NCBI GenBank assembly: GCA_039586095.1
Contig: JBDHLB010000120.1
Coordinates: 1-9,475 of the forward strand
Length of the DNA: 9,475 nucleotides
Origin: JBDHBD01 sp039586095
Lineage (GTDB): Bacteria; Gemmatimonadota; Gemmatimonadetes; Palauibacterales; Palauibacteraceae
Reading direction: 5' to 3'
Positions within the stretch are counted from its first letter, which is position 1. Each line of letters begins with the position of its first letter. Positions 1-6,553 of this stretch are shown here, piece after piece. A program made the translations under genes and the position numbers. The notes under the pieces were generated by a model. The model had not been told where the DNA came from, made no database searches, and saw only the letters and a program-made list of their open reading frames with translations.

Positions 1-46
1 GACTGCGCAGTCCGGGCAGCACGAAGACATGTGCGGCGTCGCTCAT
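1..46 (-). CDS. possible N-terminal fragment of a divergent gene, cut by the window edge
   Basis: On the minus strand an ATG at 46-44 opens a frame that stays open to the window edge and reads MSDAAHVFVLPGLRS. A hydrophobic strand followed by a small turn soon after the start is typical of a real Rossmann-like or alpha/beta protein, and a weak purine-rich stretch (GAGAG) lies about 7 bases upstream. Only 15 residues are visible, so no family can be named. If real, it is divergent from gltX with about 110 bases between the two starts, and that gap would carry both promoters. It could be chance. Confidence 0.35.
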   Translation of the reverse strand, partial: MSDAAHVFVLPGLRS

Positions 47-157
47 TGTGGACTCTCGACAGCGTGGGGCCGGCCTCGATGTTTGCACCGTCGTTCGCTG
101 GCATCCTACCGCCTCGCCCCGCAGAATGGAAACGGCAGGGAAGGGGGACGACAGCAC

Positions 158-1624
158 ATGACGATCCGGGTGAGATTCGCGCCCAGCCCGACCGGCTTTC
201 TGCACGTCGGCGGGGCGAGGACGGCGCTCTTCAATTACCTGTACGCGCGGCGTGAGGGGGGTGTCTTCATCCTTCGTATCGAGGATACAGATCGCGCGCG
301 CTCGAGCGACGAGATGACCCGGGCCATTCTGGATTCCCTGGAATGGCTCGGTCTGTCGGTCGACGATGGACCCTACCATCAGGCGGATGGGCTGCCTCGA
401 CATCGTGAGCACGTGTCCCGGTTGCTCGCGACAGGGTCGGCCTATCGGTGTTTCTGTTCGCCCGAGGAGCTGGAGGCGCGCCGCTCGGCTGCCCGCCAGG
501 ACGGCGTGGCGTTTCGGTACGACGGGCGGTGCCGCCGCATGCCCGTGGAAGACGCGGAACACCACGCGTCGGGCGGAGAGCCGTTTGCTGTCCGCTTCGC
601 CGTGCCGGAGGGCGTCACCGCCTGGTCGGACCTCGTTCACGGTGTCACGACGTTCGAGAACCAGAACCTGGACGACTTCATCCTCCAGCGTTCCGATGGA
701 ACGCCGGTCTACAACATGGCGGTCGTCTCCGACGATATGGAGATGGCGGTCACCCACGTGATTCGCGGTGACGACCACCTGTCCAACACCCCGAAACAGA
801 TCCTCATTTATGAGGCGCTCGGTGCGGACGTGCCCGAGTTCGCGCATGTGCCGATGATCCTGGGCACCGACGGAAAGCGTCTGTCGAAACGGCACGGAGC
901 TTTGTCCGTCGGTGCGTACCGGGACATGGGAATCCTGCCCGAGGCCATGGTGAACTTTCTGGCCCTGCTGGGCTGGTCACCGGGCGATGACCGTGAGGTG
1001 ATGACTCTGGACGAGCTGACCGCAGCGTTCTCCCTTGACCGAATCCTGAAGAAGAGTGCCGTGTTCGACCCGGAAAAGCTGACCTGGTTGAATGGCCAGC
1101 ACATTTCGCACGCGACGGCGGGACGACTGCTGCCTCGCGTCGAGGAATGGTTAACGTCCGCGGGCGTGACCGCCGGGGCGGCGCATCGGGACCACATGAT
1201 CCGAGTCATCGATCTGGCCAAGCCGAGGGCACGGACGATCGAAGAGCTGGGCGCTCAGGTCGCGCCCTTCTTCACCGAGAGGGCGGAGTACGACGAACAC
1301 GCCGTGCAGCGCTTCTGGAAGCGCCCGGCGGAGGCAGCCGATGCCCTGAAGGCCTACCGCGAGCGGCTGTCTGGGCTTGAGAGCTGGAGTCCCGAAGATC
1401 TCGAAGCGGAGCTGCGGAGCCTCGCGGAAGAGCGAGACATCGGCGCGGGTAAGATCATTCACCCTCTGCGCGTGGCGCTCACCGGTCTGGCGGTCAGCCC
1501 GGGCATCTTCGAGGTGCTCGAGCTCATGGGGCGCCCGCTCGCGCTCCGCCGGATTCAGGAGGCCGTAGGCTATCTGGACGCCAGGGCCGCCACCGAATCG
1601 ACGTCGGAGGAGGCCGGACCATAG
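158..1624 (+). CDS. gltX: glutamyl-tRNA synthetase (GluRS)
   Basis: This class I aminoacyl-tRNA synthetase charges tRNA-Glu with glutamate in the cytoplasm. The protein is 488 residues, normal for bacterial GluRS. The HIGH-type signature (PSPTGFLHVGGAR, residues 9-21) and the KMSKS-type loop (KRLSKRHG, residues 240-247) are both present and correctly spaced. The putative zinc-binding insert shows C98-x-C100, Y121 and C125. The C-terminal helical anticodon-binding region follows from about residue 310. The ATG at 158 is chosen because it sits a few residues before the HIGH motif, as in the family, and a G-rich ribosome site (GGGGGA, about 143-148) precedes it. The frame is open further upstream, but that sequence is not GluRS-like. 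It leads a plus-strand block with tadA and a membrane protease. Whether it is discriminating or also charges tRNA-Gln cannot be judged here. Confidence 0.97.
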   Translation: MTIRVRFAPSPTGFLHVGGARTALFNYLYARREGGVFILRIEDTDRARSSDEMTRAILDSLEWLGLSVDDGPYHQADGLPRHREHVSRLLATGSAYRCFCSPEELEARRSAARQDGVAFRYDGRCRRMPVEDAEHHASGGEPFAVRFAVPEGVTAWSDLVHGVTTFENQNLDDFILQRSDGTPVYNMAVVSDDMEMAVTHVIRGDDHLSNTPKQILIYEALGADVPEFAHVPMILGTDGKRLSKRHGALSVGAYRDMGILPEAMVNFLALLGWSPGDDREVMTLDELTAAFSLDRILKKSAVFDPEKLTWLNGQHISHATAGRLLPRVEEWLTSAGVTAGAAHRDHMIRVIDLAKPRARTIEELGAQVAPFFTERAEYDEHAVQRFWKRPAEAADALKAYRERLSGLESWSPEDLEAELRSLAEERDIGAGKIIHPLRVALTGLAVSPGIFEVLELMGRPLALRRIQEAVGYLDARAATESTSEEAGP

Positions 1625-1680
1625 AAGGACGGCGCGGAGAGCTGGAGAGAGCGCCGGGCGCCGCGCCGCACGCACGTTGG

Positions 1681-2109
1681 ATGCGGCGGGCACTCGAACA
1701 GGCGGAGCGCGCAGCGGAGCGCGAAGAGGTGCCGGTAGGGGCCGTGCTCGTGGGACCCGGTGGACTGGTCGCGGAGGACCACAACCGGACGCGGGAGCTC
1801 CGCGACCCCACCGCGCACGCCGAGATGCTCGTTCTCCGGCAGGGCGCGAAAGCCCTCGGAGACTGGCGGCTCACGGGGCACGCTCTGTACGTGACTCTCG
1901 AGCCCTGCGCGATGTGCGCGGGGGCGATCGTGCTGGCCAGGGTCCCGAAGTTGGTGTTCGCGGCCTTGGACCCGAAGGCAGGGATGTGCGGGTCACTGGG
2001 GAATCTGGTGCAGGACGCGCGCCTCAATCACAGGGTGGAGATCGTGGCCGGACCGGGAGCGGAGGAGTCGGGTCGATTGCTCCGCGAGTTCTTCCGCTCC
2101 CGGCGCTGA
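1681..2109 (+). CDS. tadA: tRNA adenosine(34) deaminase TadA
   Basis: This zinc-dependent cytidine/deoxycytidylate-deaminase-fold enzyme converts A34 of tRNA-Arg(ACG) to inosine. The 142-residue product shows the HAE motif (H46, catalytic E48) and PCAMC (P75, C76, C79), which make up the zinc site and proton shuttle. N35 and the segment VPVGAVLV (17-24) are also typical, as is the GSLGNL stretch at 105-110. The start is uncertain. In-frame codons upstream of ATG 1681 read HARW, and TadA proteins usually have an aromatic residue just before this Met, so the true start may lie upstream. No ATG, GTG or TTG exists there, and no ribosome site precedes 1681. A perfect GGAGGAGG at 1606-1613 sits 7 bases before an ATA codon at 1621 that overlaps the gltX stop. 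Identity is firm; the start is not. Probably co-transcribed with gltX. Confidence 0.95.
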   Translation: MRRALEQAERAAEREEVPVGAVLVGPGGLVAEDHNRTRELRDPTAHAEMLVLRQGAKALGDWRLTGHALYVTLEPCAMCAGAIVLARVPKLVFAALDPKAGMCGSLGNLVQDARLNHRVEIVAGPGAEESGRLLREFFRSRR

Positions 2110-2145
2110 GCCGATCTCGGGAAGGTCTAACGCGGCCGGATCCGC

Positions 2146-3285
2146 ATGAGTGACTTCAGGTTGGGCTCCGTTCTCGGGTTCGAGATCCGGATCGATTTTT
2201 CGTGGTTCGTGATCTTTCTGCTCATCCTCTGGTCATTCTCGGCCGGGGTCTTCCCGACGCAGTACCCGAGTCTCACCACGGCTGCGTACCTGGCGATGGG
2301 TACGATCGGGTCGCTCCTCTTCTTCTGCTCGCTCCTATCTCACGAGCTCGCACACTCCCGCGTAGCGCGCGCGAAAGGAATCCCGGTCGAGAGCATCACG
2401 CTCTTCATCTTCGGCGGGATGGCGCGCACCAAGGTCGAGACCGAGGAACCCGCAGACGAGTTCTTGATCGCGGCGGTCGGTCCGCTGTCCAGCCTGCTGA
2501 TCGCCGGTCTGTTCGCCGGCGTGTGGTGGTTGGGGGGTCAGGCCGGCTGGACGCCCATCGCCGGCGTGGCACGGTACCTGGCCTTTCTGAACGCCCTGCT
2601 CGCGGCCTTCAATCTCCTGCCCGGGTTCCCGCTCGACGGAGGCCGGCTGTTCCGGTCGGTCGTGTGGAAGGTCACGGGCGATCTGACCAAGGCGACGCGG
2701 TGGGCTTCGGCGGGTGGCAGGCTGCTCGCGTATCTACTTATCGGATTCGGAGTTCTGCAGCTGTTCACGGGCGCCGCGCTCGGTGGTCTCTGGCTCATCT
2801 TCATCGGGTGGTTCCTTCGCAATGCGGCGGCCATGAGCCTCGAGCAGCACGTGGTTCGGAATATCCTCGAGGGCGTCACGGCGCGCGAAATCATGTCAGC
2901 CGGGCCTGTGTCGGTCGGCCCCGACCTGACGCTGTCGGACCTGGTCGAGGCGTATCTGCTGGAGGAGCGACACCACTCTTTCCCGGTGATCGAGCAAGGC
3001 CGGCCGGTGGGGCTCGTCACGCTGCAGCACGTCAAACAGGTGGCGCGCGAGGAATGGGCGAGTCGGCGGGTACGTGACGTCATGACGGGGGTCGGCGCGA
3101 TCACGGTCAAGCCACAGGACGACGTCACGGAGGTTCTGGAGCGGATGCAGTCGGCGGATGAGCGTCGTGTGCTCGTCGTCGAGGAAGGAGCCCTCCTGGG
3201 AATCATCTCCGCCAGCGACGTCGCAGGTTGGATCCAGCGGAGTCAGGAGCTCGAATCGCTGCGCGGCTCACCTCGAACCACGTGA
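2146..3285 (+). CDS. site-2 protease family (M50) membrane metalloprotease with two CBS domains
   Basis: This is an intramembrane zinc metalloprotease of the Rip3/SpoIVFB-like group, 379 residues. About six hydrophobic segments fill residues 18-225. The HELAH zinc motif is at 66-70 (E67 catalytic), and the third ligand lies in the second motif NLLPGFPLDGGR (156-167, D164). Two CBS domains follow in the cytoplasm: about 245-300 (starting AREIMSAGPVSV) and about 308-365 (RVRDVMTGVGAITV). CBS pairs commonly bind adenine nucleotides, so energy-state control of proteolysis is plausible but inferred. The substrate is unknown; membrane-bound anti-sigma factors or similar regulators are typical for M50 enzymes. 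It starts 36 bases after tadA, so it is probably in the same transcript. The ATG is favoured because the conserved N-terminal pattern (G-x-x-I-x-I-D-x-S-W) follows at once. The Shine-Dalgarno is weak. Confidence 0.93.
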   Translation: MSDFRLGSVLGFEIRIDFSWFVIFLLILWSFSAGVFPTQYPSLTTAAYLAMGTIGSLLFFCSLLSHELAHSRVARAKGIPVESITLFIFGGMARTKVETEEPADEFLIAAVGPLSSLLIAGLFAGVWWLGGQAGWTPIAGVARYLAFLNALLAAFNLLPGFPLDGGRLFRSVVWKVTGDLTKATRWASAGGRLLAYLLIGFGVLQLFTGAALGGLWLIFIGWFLRNAAAMSLEQHVVRNILEGVTAREIMSAGPVSVGPDLTLSDLVEAYLLEERHHSFPVIEQGRPVGLVTLQHVKQVAREEWASRRVRDVMTGVGAITVKPQDDVTEVLERMQSADERRVLVVEEGALLGIISASDVAGWIQRSQELESLRGSPRTT

Positions 3286-3387
3286 GGGAAGGGAAACGGG
3301 ACGACCGCCTCGACCACCGTTCCGCTATCACGGAGGGCGTTGTGGAGGCCGAGACGACCGCCCCGATTTCGTACAACGGCTGGCGGC
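3286..3387. other. convergent intergenic gap, no clear terminator
   Basis: These 102 bases separate the ends of two converging transcription units, the protease block and the sulfur operon. I see only a weak hairpin (about 3324-3340, CCG-loop-CGG core) and a 10-bp direct repeat GACGACCGCC at 3300-3309 and 3353-3362. There is no stem followed by a T-run on either strand, so an intrinsic terminator cannot be called. Rho-dependent ending is possible. Confidence 0.4.
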
Positions 3388-3885
3388 TCAGATGAAGATC
3401 GTCTGAGCGCCTTCCGCCTTGTCAAAGAAGTCCATGGCCGAGATCACGTCCTTGATCTGAGGGAGGAGCTCGTCCTCCTCCAGTTCGAACATGTCCATGG
3501 CCATGCGGCAGGCGTAAAGCTCGGCGCCCGCCTCGTCCAACATCTCGATCATCTCCCGCACCGGTGGGATGTCGAGCTCGTCCATCTTCTTCTTCATCAT
3601 GGCCGTGGCGAGGCCCTCCATCCCGGGCAGGCCCATGATCATCGCGGGCATGTGCGTCGCCGGATTCCCGACCACCCCTGCGTGCAGCTTGTCCACACGC
3701 TTCTGATTCACGATGTCGAGCCCCCAGAACGTGAAGAAGAGAACGGCCTCGATGCCCATCATGCGGGCGGCGTTCGCCAGCACGAGACCCGGATACGCCA
3801 TGTCGAAGCTGCCTTTGGAGCAGATGATGGCGATCCTTCTTTGGCCGTTCGACGCGCCGTTGGCGCCTCCGTTTTCCTGCGACAT
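3388..3885 (-). CDS. DsrE/DsrF-like (DsrE2-type) sulfur-relay family protein
   Basis: The 165-residue protein begins with a polar Gly/Asn-rich tail (1-15). The Rossmann-like DsrE fold follows: beta strand RRIAIICSKGS (16-26), the segment DMAYPGLVLANAA (28-40), a second strand ending in FFTFWGLDI (50-58), and the family block YACRMAMDMFEL (124-135) with a well-placed Cys126. Cys22 is a second candidate thiol. DsrE-family proteins bind or transfer sulfane sulfur as protein persulfides; DsrE2-type members are often found beside sulfur carriers. It is the last gene of the minus-strand operon, 68 bases after the DsrC-like gene. Its own ribosome site (AAGGA / GAGG) is just upstream of the ATG at 3885-3883. 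A role in accepting sulfur produced by the neighbouring flavoprotein is inferred from context. A hydrophobic Met-rich middle (78-101) might associate with membranes, but is not clearly transmembrane. Confidence 0.88.
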   Translation of the reverse strand: MSQENGGANGASNGQRRIAIICSKGSFDMAYPGLVLANAARMMGIEAVLFFTFWGLDIVNQKRVDKLHAGVVGNPATHMPAMIMGLPGMEGLATAMMKKKMDELDIPPVREMIEMLDEAGAELYACRMAMDMFELEEDELLPQIKDVISAMDFFDKAEGAQTIFI

Positions 3886-3953
3886 GCCTCGTCCTTTCCG
3901 CGCTCAGATCGTGTATGGGTGTCGTCTACGGTCGCGTCGCACGAACCGTGAAA

Positions 3954-4271
3954 TCAGATGCAGCCCTTGGGCTTCGTGAGCCCCGAGACCTTGGCCGACA
4001 GGATTCCGGGCCCGCCGGGGAAGAGCTGGTACAACTCCTTGATCGTGATGCCCGTCTGCTTGTGGATGCGCCTCAGCCCCGGCGGCTCACCCTTGTCTGC
4101 CGCATCGCGCCGGCAGAAATCGATCACTTCCCAATGCTTCTCGGTAAGCGGGTCGATCCCGTTCTCCCGTGCGATCTCGGACGCCACCTCGGGGGTCCAC
4201 TGGTCAGGATTCAACATGAATCCGTCCTTGTTGACCTCGATCTCCTGCCCGGCCAGCGTGACTGTGCTCAT
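3954..4271 (-). CDS. DsrC/TusE-family sulfur-relay protein with a single C-terminal cysteine
   Basis: The 105-residue cytoplasmic protein matches the DsrC/TusE family along its whole length: GFMLNPDQW (17-25), the helix EKHWEVIDFCR (44-54), and the C-terminal arm GLTKPKGCI (97-105). Cys104 is the penultimate residue, the conserved sulfur-carrying thiol (CysA). The second cysteine of true DsrC, 11 residues earlier, is Ala93 here, so this is a TusE/RspA-type single-Cys carrier and not the DsrC that forms the trisulfide in sulfite reduction. Cys53 is an extra thiol. The start ATG at 4271-4269 has a strong ribosome site (GAGGAG, 7-base spacing), although the frame stays open far upstream. No dsrAB, tusBCD or mnmA is visible, so a tRNA-thiolation role has no local support. 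Sulfur transfer with the DsrE-like and SQR-like neighbours is inferred. Confidence 0.92.
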   Translation of the reverse strand: MSTVTLAGQEIEVNKDGFMLNPDQWTPEVASEIARENGIDPLTEKHWEVIDFCRRDAADKGEPPGLRRIHKQTGITIKELYQLFPGGPGILSAKVSGLTKPKGCI

Positions 4272-4306
4272 TGTGTTTCTCCTCGATCTAGTAAGGGCTA
4301 CGCCGT

Positions 4307-4871
4307 CTATGTCGCGACTGTGTTCTCTGCGGTTTCCCGGGGCGCCACCGCTCCGCCGTCCTCCTCCTCCGCTCCCCGTCGGTCGACGTCCGCTCGCTCG
4401 ACGGGAGCGCGCACGTCGCCCAGCTCGCGGAGCACCGCGAACAGCAGGGCCATGCCGCGGCGGATCTCCGGATCTCGCATCGATCGGATAAGTCCGAAAC
4501 GGGTGTCGGGTTCGGACTTGAGAGCTTCGGCAGCCCGATCCGCCACTCCCAGCATCTGGGGTTGGGTGAGGTTGCGAACGGTGTTGAAGATGCTCACCAC
4601 GTTCTGGCCCAGGAGCCGGACGTCCTCCGGCGTGAAGGACGTAGCGACCGTCTCGGCCACCTTCACCGATTCTCTCGCGAAGGCCAGCGTTCCGTTCTCC
4701 TCGAGCTCGTGCAGTCAGGTCGTCAAAGCTCTCCATGCGGCGACCCAGATCGTCGACCACACGTTCGACCCGAGTCAGCTGGGCGCTGAGCTCCGCGAGC
4801 ACGGACGCCACGTCGTCGGTCTTTACCGATTCGGCACCCGCTTGAGAATCCGTCCAATCGGTCGTGGTCAT
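4307..4871 (-). pseudogene. DUF1641 family protein gene, split by a one-base frameshift
   Basis: Translation from ATG 4871-4869 gives 52 residues ending MESFDDL, with a coiled-coil-like helix at about 22-48. The natural continuation lies in another frame from 4714 to 4307 (LHELEENGTLAF, then a helical DUF1641-like part with SFTPEDVRLLGQNVVSIFN and the block RSMRDPEIRRGMALLFAVL). Dropping one base (T at 4715, between two CAG triplets) joins the halves into a smooth 187-residue protein of normal family size. The joining frame has a TGA (minus strand of 4717-4715) exactly at the break, so the shift site is tightly fixed. Causes could be a true mutation, a sequencing or assembly error, or recoding. 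The downstream fragment could also start from GTG 4666. DUF1641 has no firm biochemical role; genes of this family sit beside SQR-type flavoproteins or formate dehydrogenases. It starts 3 bases after the oxidoreductase stop, with GGAG upstream. Confidence 0.82.
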
Positions 4872-4874
4872 GGC

Positions 4875-6107
<1,233 letters not shown>

Positions 6108-6140
6108 TCCGATCTCTCCACACGGGAATTCGTGCTGGTG

Positions 6141-6156
6141 GCCCGCTGTCGCGGGC
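6141..6156 (-). other. stem-loop in the 5' leader of the sulfur operon
   Basis: A perfect 6-bp stem (GCCCGC / GCGGGC) encloses a 4-base loop at 6147-6150. If transcription starts near 6169, it lies at about +13 to +28 of the leader and well before the ribosome site at about 6113-6118. It could protect the mRNA 5' end. Short GC stems are frequent in such DNA, so function is uncertain. Confidence 0.4.
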
Positions 6157-6179
6157 GACGAATCCACACCCTCGTACTT

Positions 6180-6195
6180 AGCAACCGCGGTGCCA
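6180..6195 (-). promoter_or_regulatory. sigma-54 (-24/-12) promoter of the sulfur operon
   Basis: Read on the minus strand the site is TGGCACC-GCGG-TTGCT, against the sigma-54 consensus TGGCACG-N4-TTGCW: a single mismatch in the core. The essential GG (complement of 6194-6193) and GC (complement of 6182-6181) are separated by exactly 10 bases. Transcription would start near 6169 and give a leader of about 62 bases before the flavoprotein ATG. The divergent gene encodes a sigma-54 activator, which strongly supports the assignment. Transcription has not been shown. Confidence 0.8.
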
Positions 6196-6258
6196 CATCG
6201 GCGTCGTCACGCGGTCCATCTCGTATCTGGTGGTGATCGCTGCGGTTACAGGGCCGGT

Positions 6259-6289
6259 GCGGCGGACACGCGGCCCGCGTCCACGCCGC
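6259..6289. repeat. GC-rich imperfect inverted repeat
   Basis: Arms 6259-6263, 6264-6266 and 6269-6272 pair with 6285-6289, 6280-6282 and 6276-6279, leaving a 3-base loop at 6273-6275 and 2-base bulges at 6267-6268 and 6283-6284. That is 12 base pairs, all but one G-C. It lies between the sigma-54 promoter and the proposed enhancer dyad. It could be a protein site or a structural element, or chance in GC-rich DNA. Confidence 0.35.
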
Positions 6290-6294
6290 CGTAT

Positions 6295-6309
6295 GCAACG
6301 TTTCGTTGC
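6295..6309. promoter_or_regulatory. candidate upstream activator (enhancer) dyad for the sigma-54 regulator
   Basis: GCAACG-TTT-CGTTGC is a perfect 6+6 inverted repeat with a 3-base spacer. Its centre (6302) is about 133 bases upstream of the start predicted from the sigma-54 promoter, within the usual distance for enhancer sites of NtrC-type activators. Fis-type helix-turn-helix dimers bind such dyads. Assignment to the neighbouring regulator is inferred from position. Confidence 0.55.
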
Positions 6310-6492
6310 GCCACGTTTCATACGACTTAACGTTAGGTTTCAGCCGGGGTCCGTGGTGTGAGACGTGCCGTCGCCCGCGGATGGTGGAGCGGGGACTTGT
6401 GCATGCGCGAGAAAGCACCAAGTTTAGGGGTCAAGCATTTATCTTGCAGGACAGGACATGCCCCGCGCCGGGCGAGTCGGCCTGGAACACAA

Positions 6493-6502
6493 CGTTGCAA
6501 CG
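6493..6502. promoter_or_regulatory. second CGTTG/CAACG palindrome, possible regulator site
   Basis: CGTTGCAACG is a perfect palindrome built from the same half-site as the 6295-6309 dyad, but with the arms overlapping by two bases and not spaced by three. It lies about 52 bases before the regulator ATG. A separate palindrome CCCGCGCGGG follows at 6505-6514. It could serve autoregulation or as a distal site for the sulfur operon. The different arm spacing weakens the case. Confidence 0.35.
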
Positions 6503-6553
6503 GGCCCGCGCGGGTGACGAATCGGCGGACTGGGCACGGAGGGTTGCGAGCGC

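Larger units (their letters stand above)
6108..6553. other. divergent control region between the sulfur operon and its likely regulator
   Basis: These 446 bases hold no convincing gene. From left to right I see a leader hairpin (6141-6156), a sigma-54-type promoter on the minus strand (6195-6180), a long GC-rich imperfect hairpin (6259-6289), a 15-bp dyad (6295-6309), a patch relatively rich in A/T (about 6310-6345 and 6410-6450), and two adjacent palindromes (6493-6502 and 6505-6514). The hexamer GCAACG or its complement occurs four times. No clear sigma-70 promoter for the plus-strand regulator could be picked out. Short open frames across it are listed among rejected items. Confidence 0.7.

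Noticed and set aside
3324..3340. Hairpin in the convergent gap considered as a bidirectional terminator
   Set aside because: The stem is only about 5 pairs including a wobble and neither strand has a following T-run.
6108..6167. Upstream ATG at 6167 giving the SQR-like protein 20 extra N-terminal residues
   Set aside because: The extra residues (MDSSPATAGHQHEFPCGEIG) precede the FAD strand without homology, the start would fall almost on the predicted transcription start, and the ATG at 6107 has the better ribosome site.
6458..6517. A 19-codon mini-ORF (ATG at 6458) with a purine-rich AGGACAGG just upstream, possible leader peptide of the regulator
   Set aside because: No codon run, attenuator hairpin or T-run supports a leader-peptide role, and it overlaps the palindromes.
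6483..6547. Two plus-strand sigma-54-like sites (6483-6499 and 6531-6547) that could drive the regulator
   Set aside because: Both have 11 and not 10 bases between GG and GC; sigma-54 spacing is strict, and the second overlaps the regulator ribosome site.
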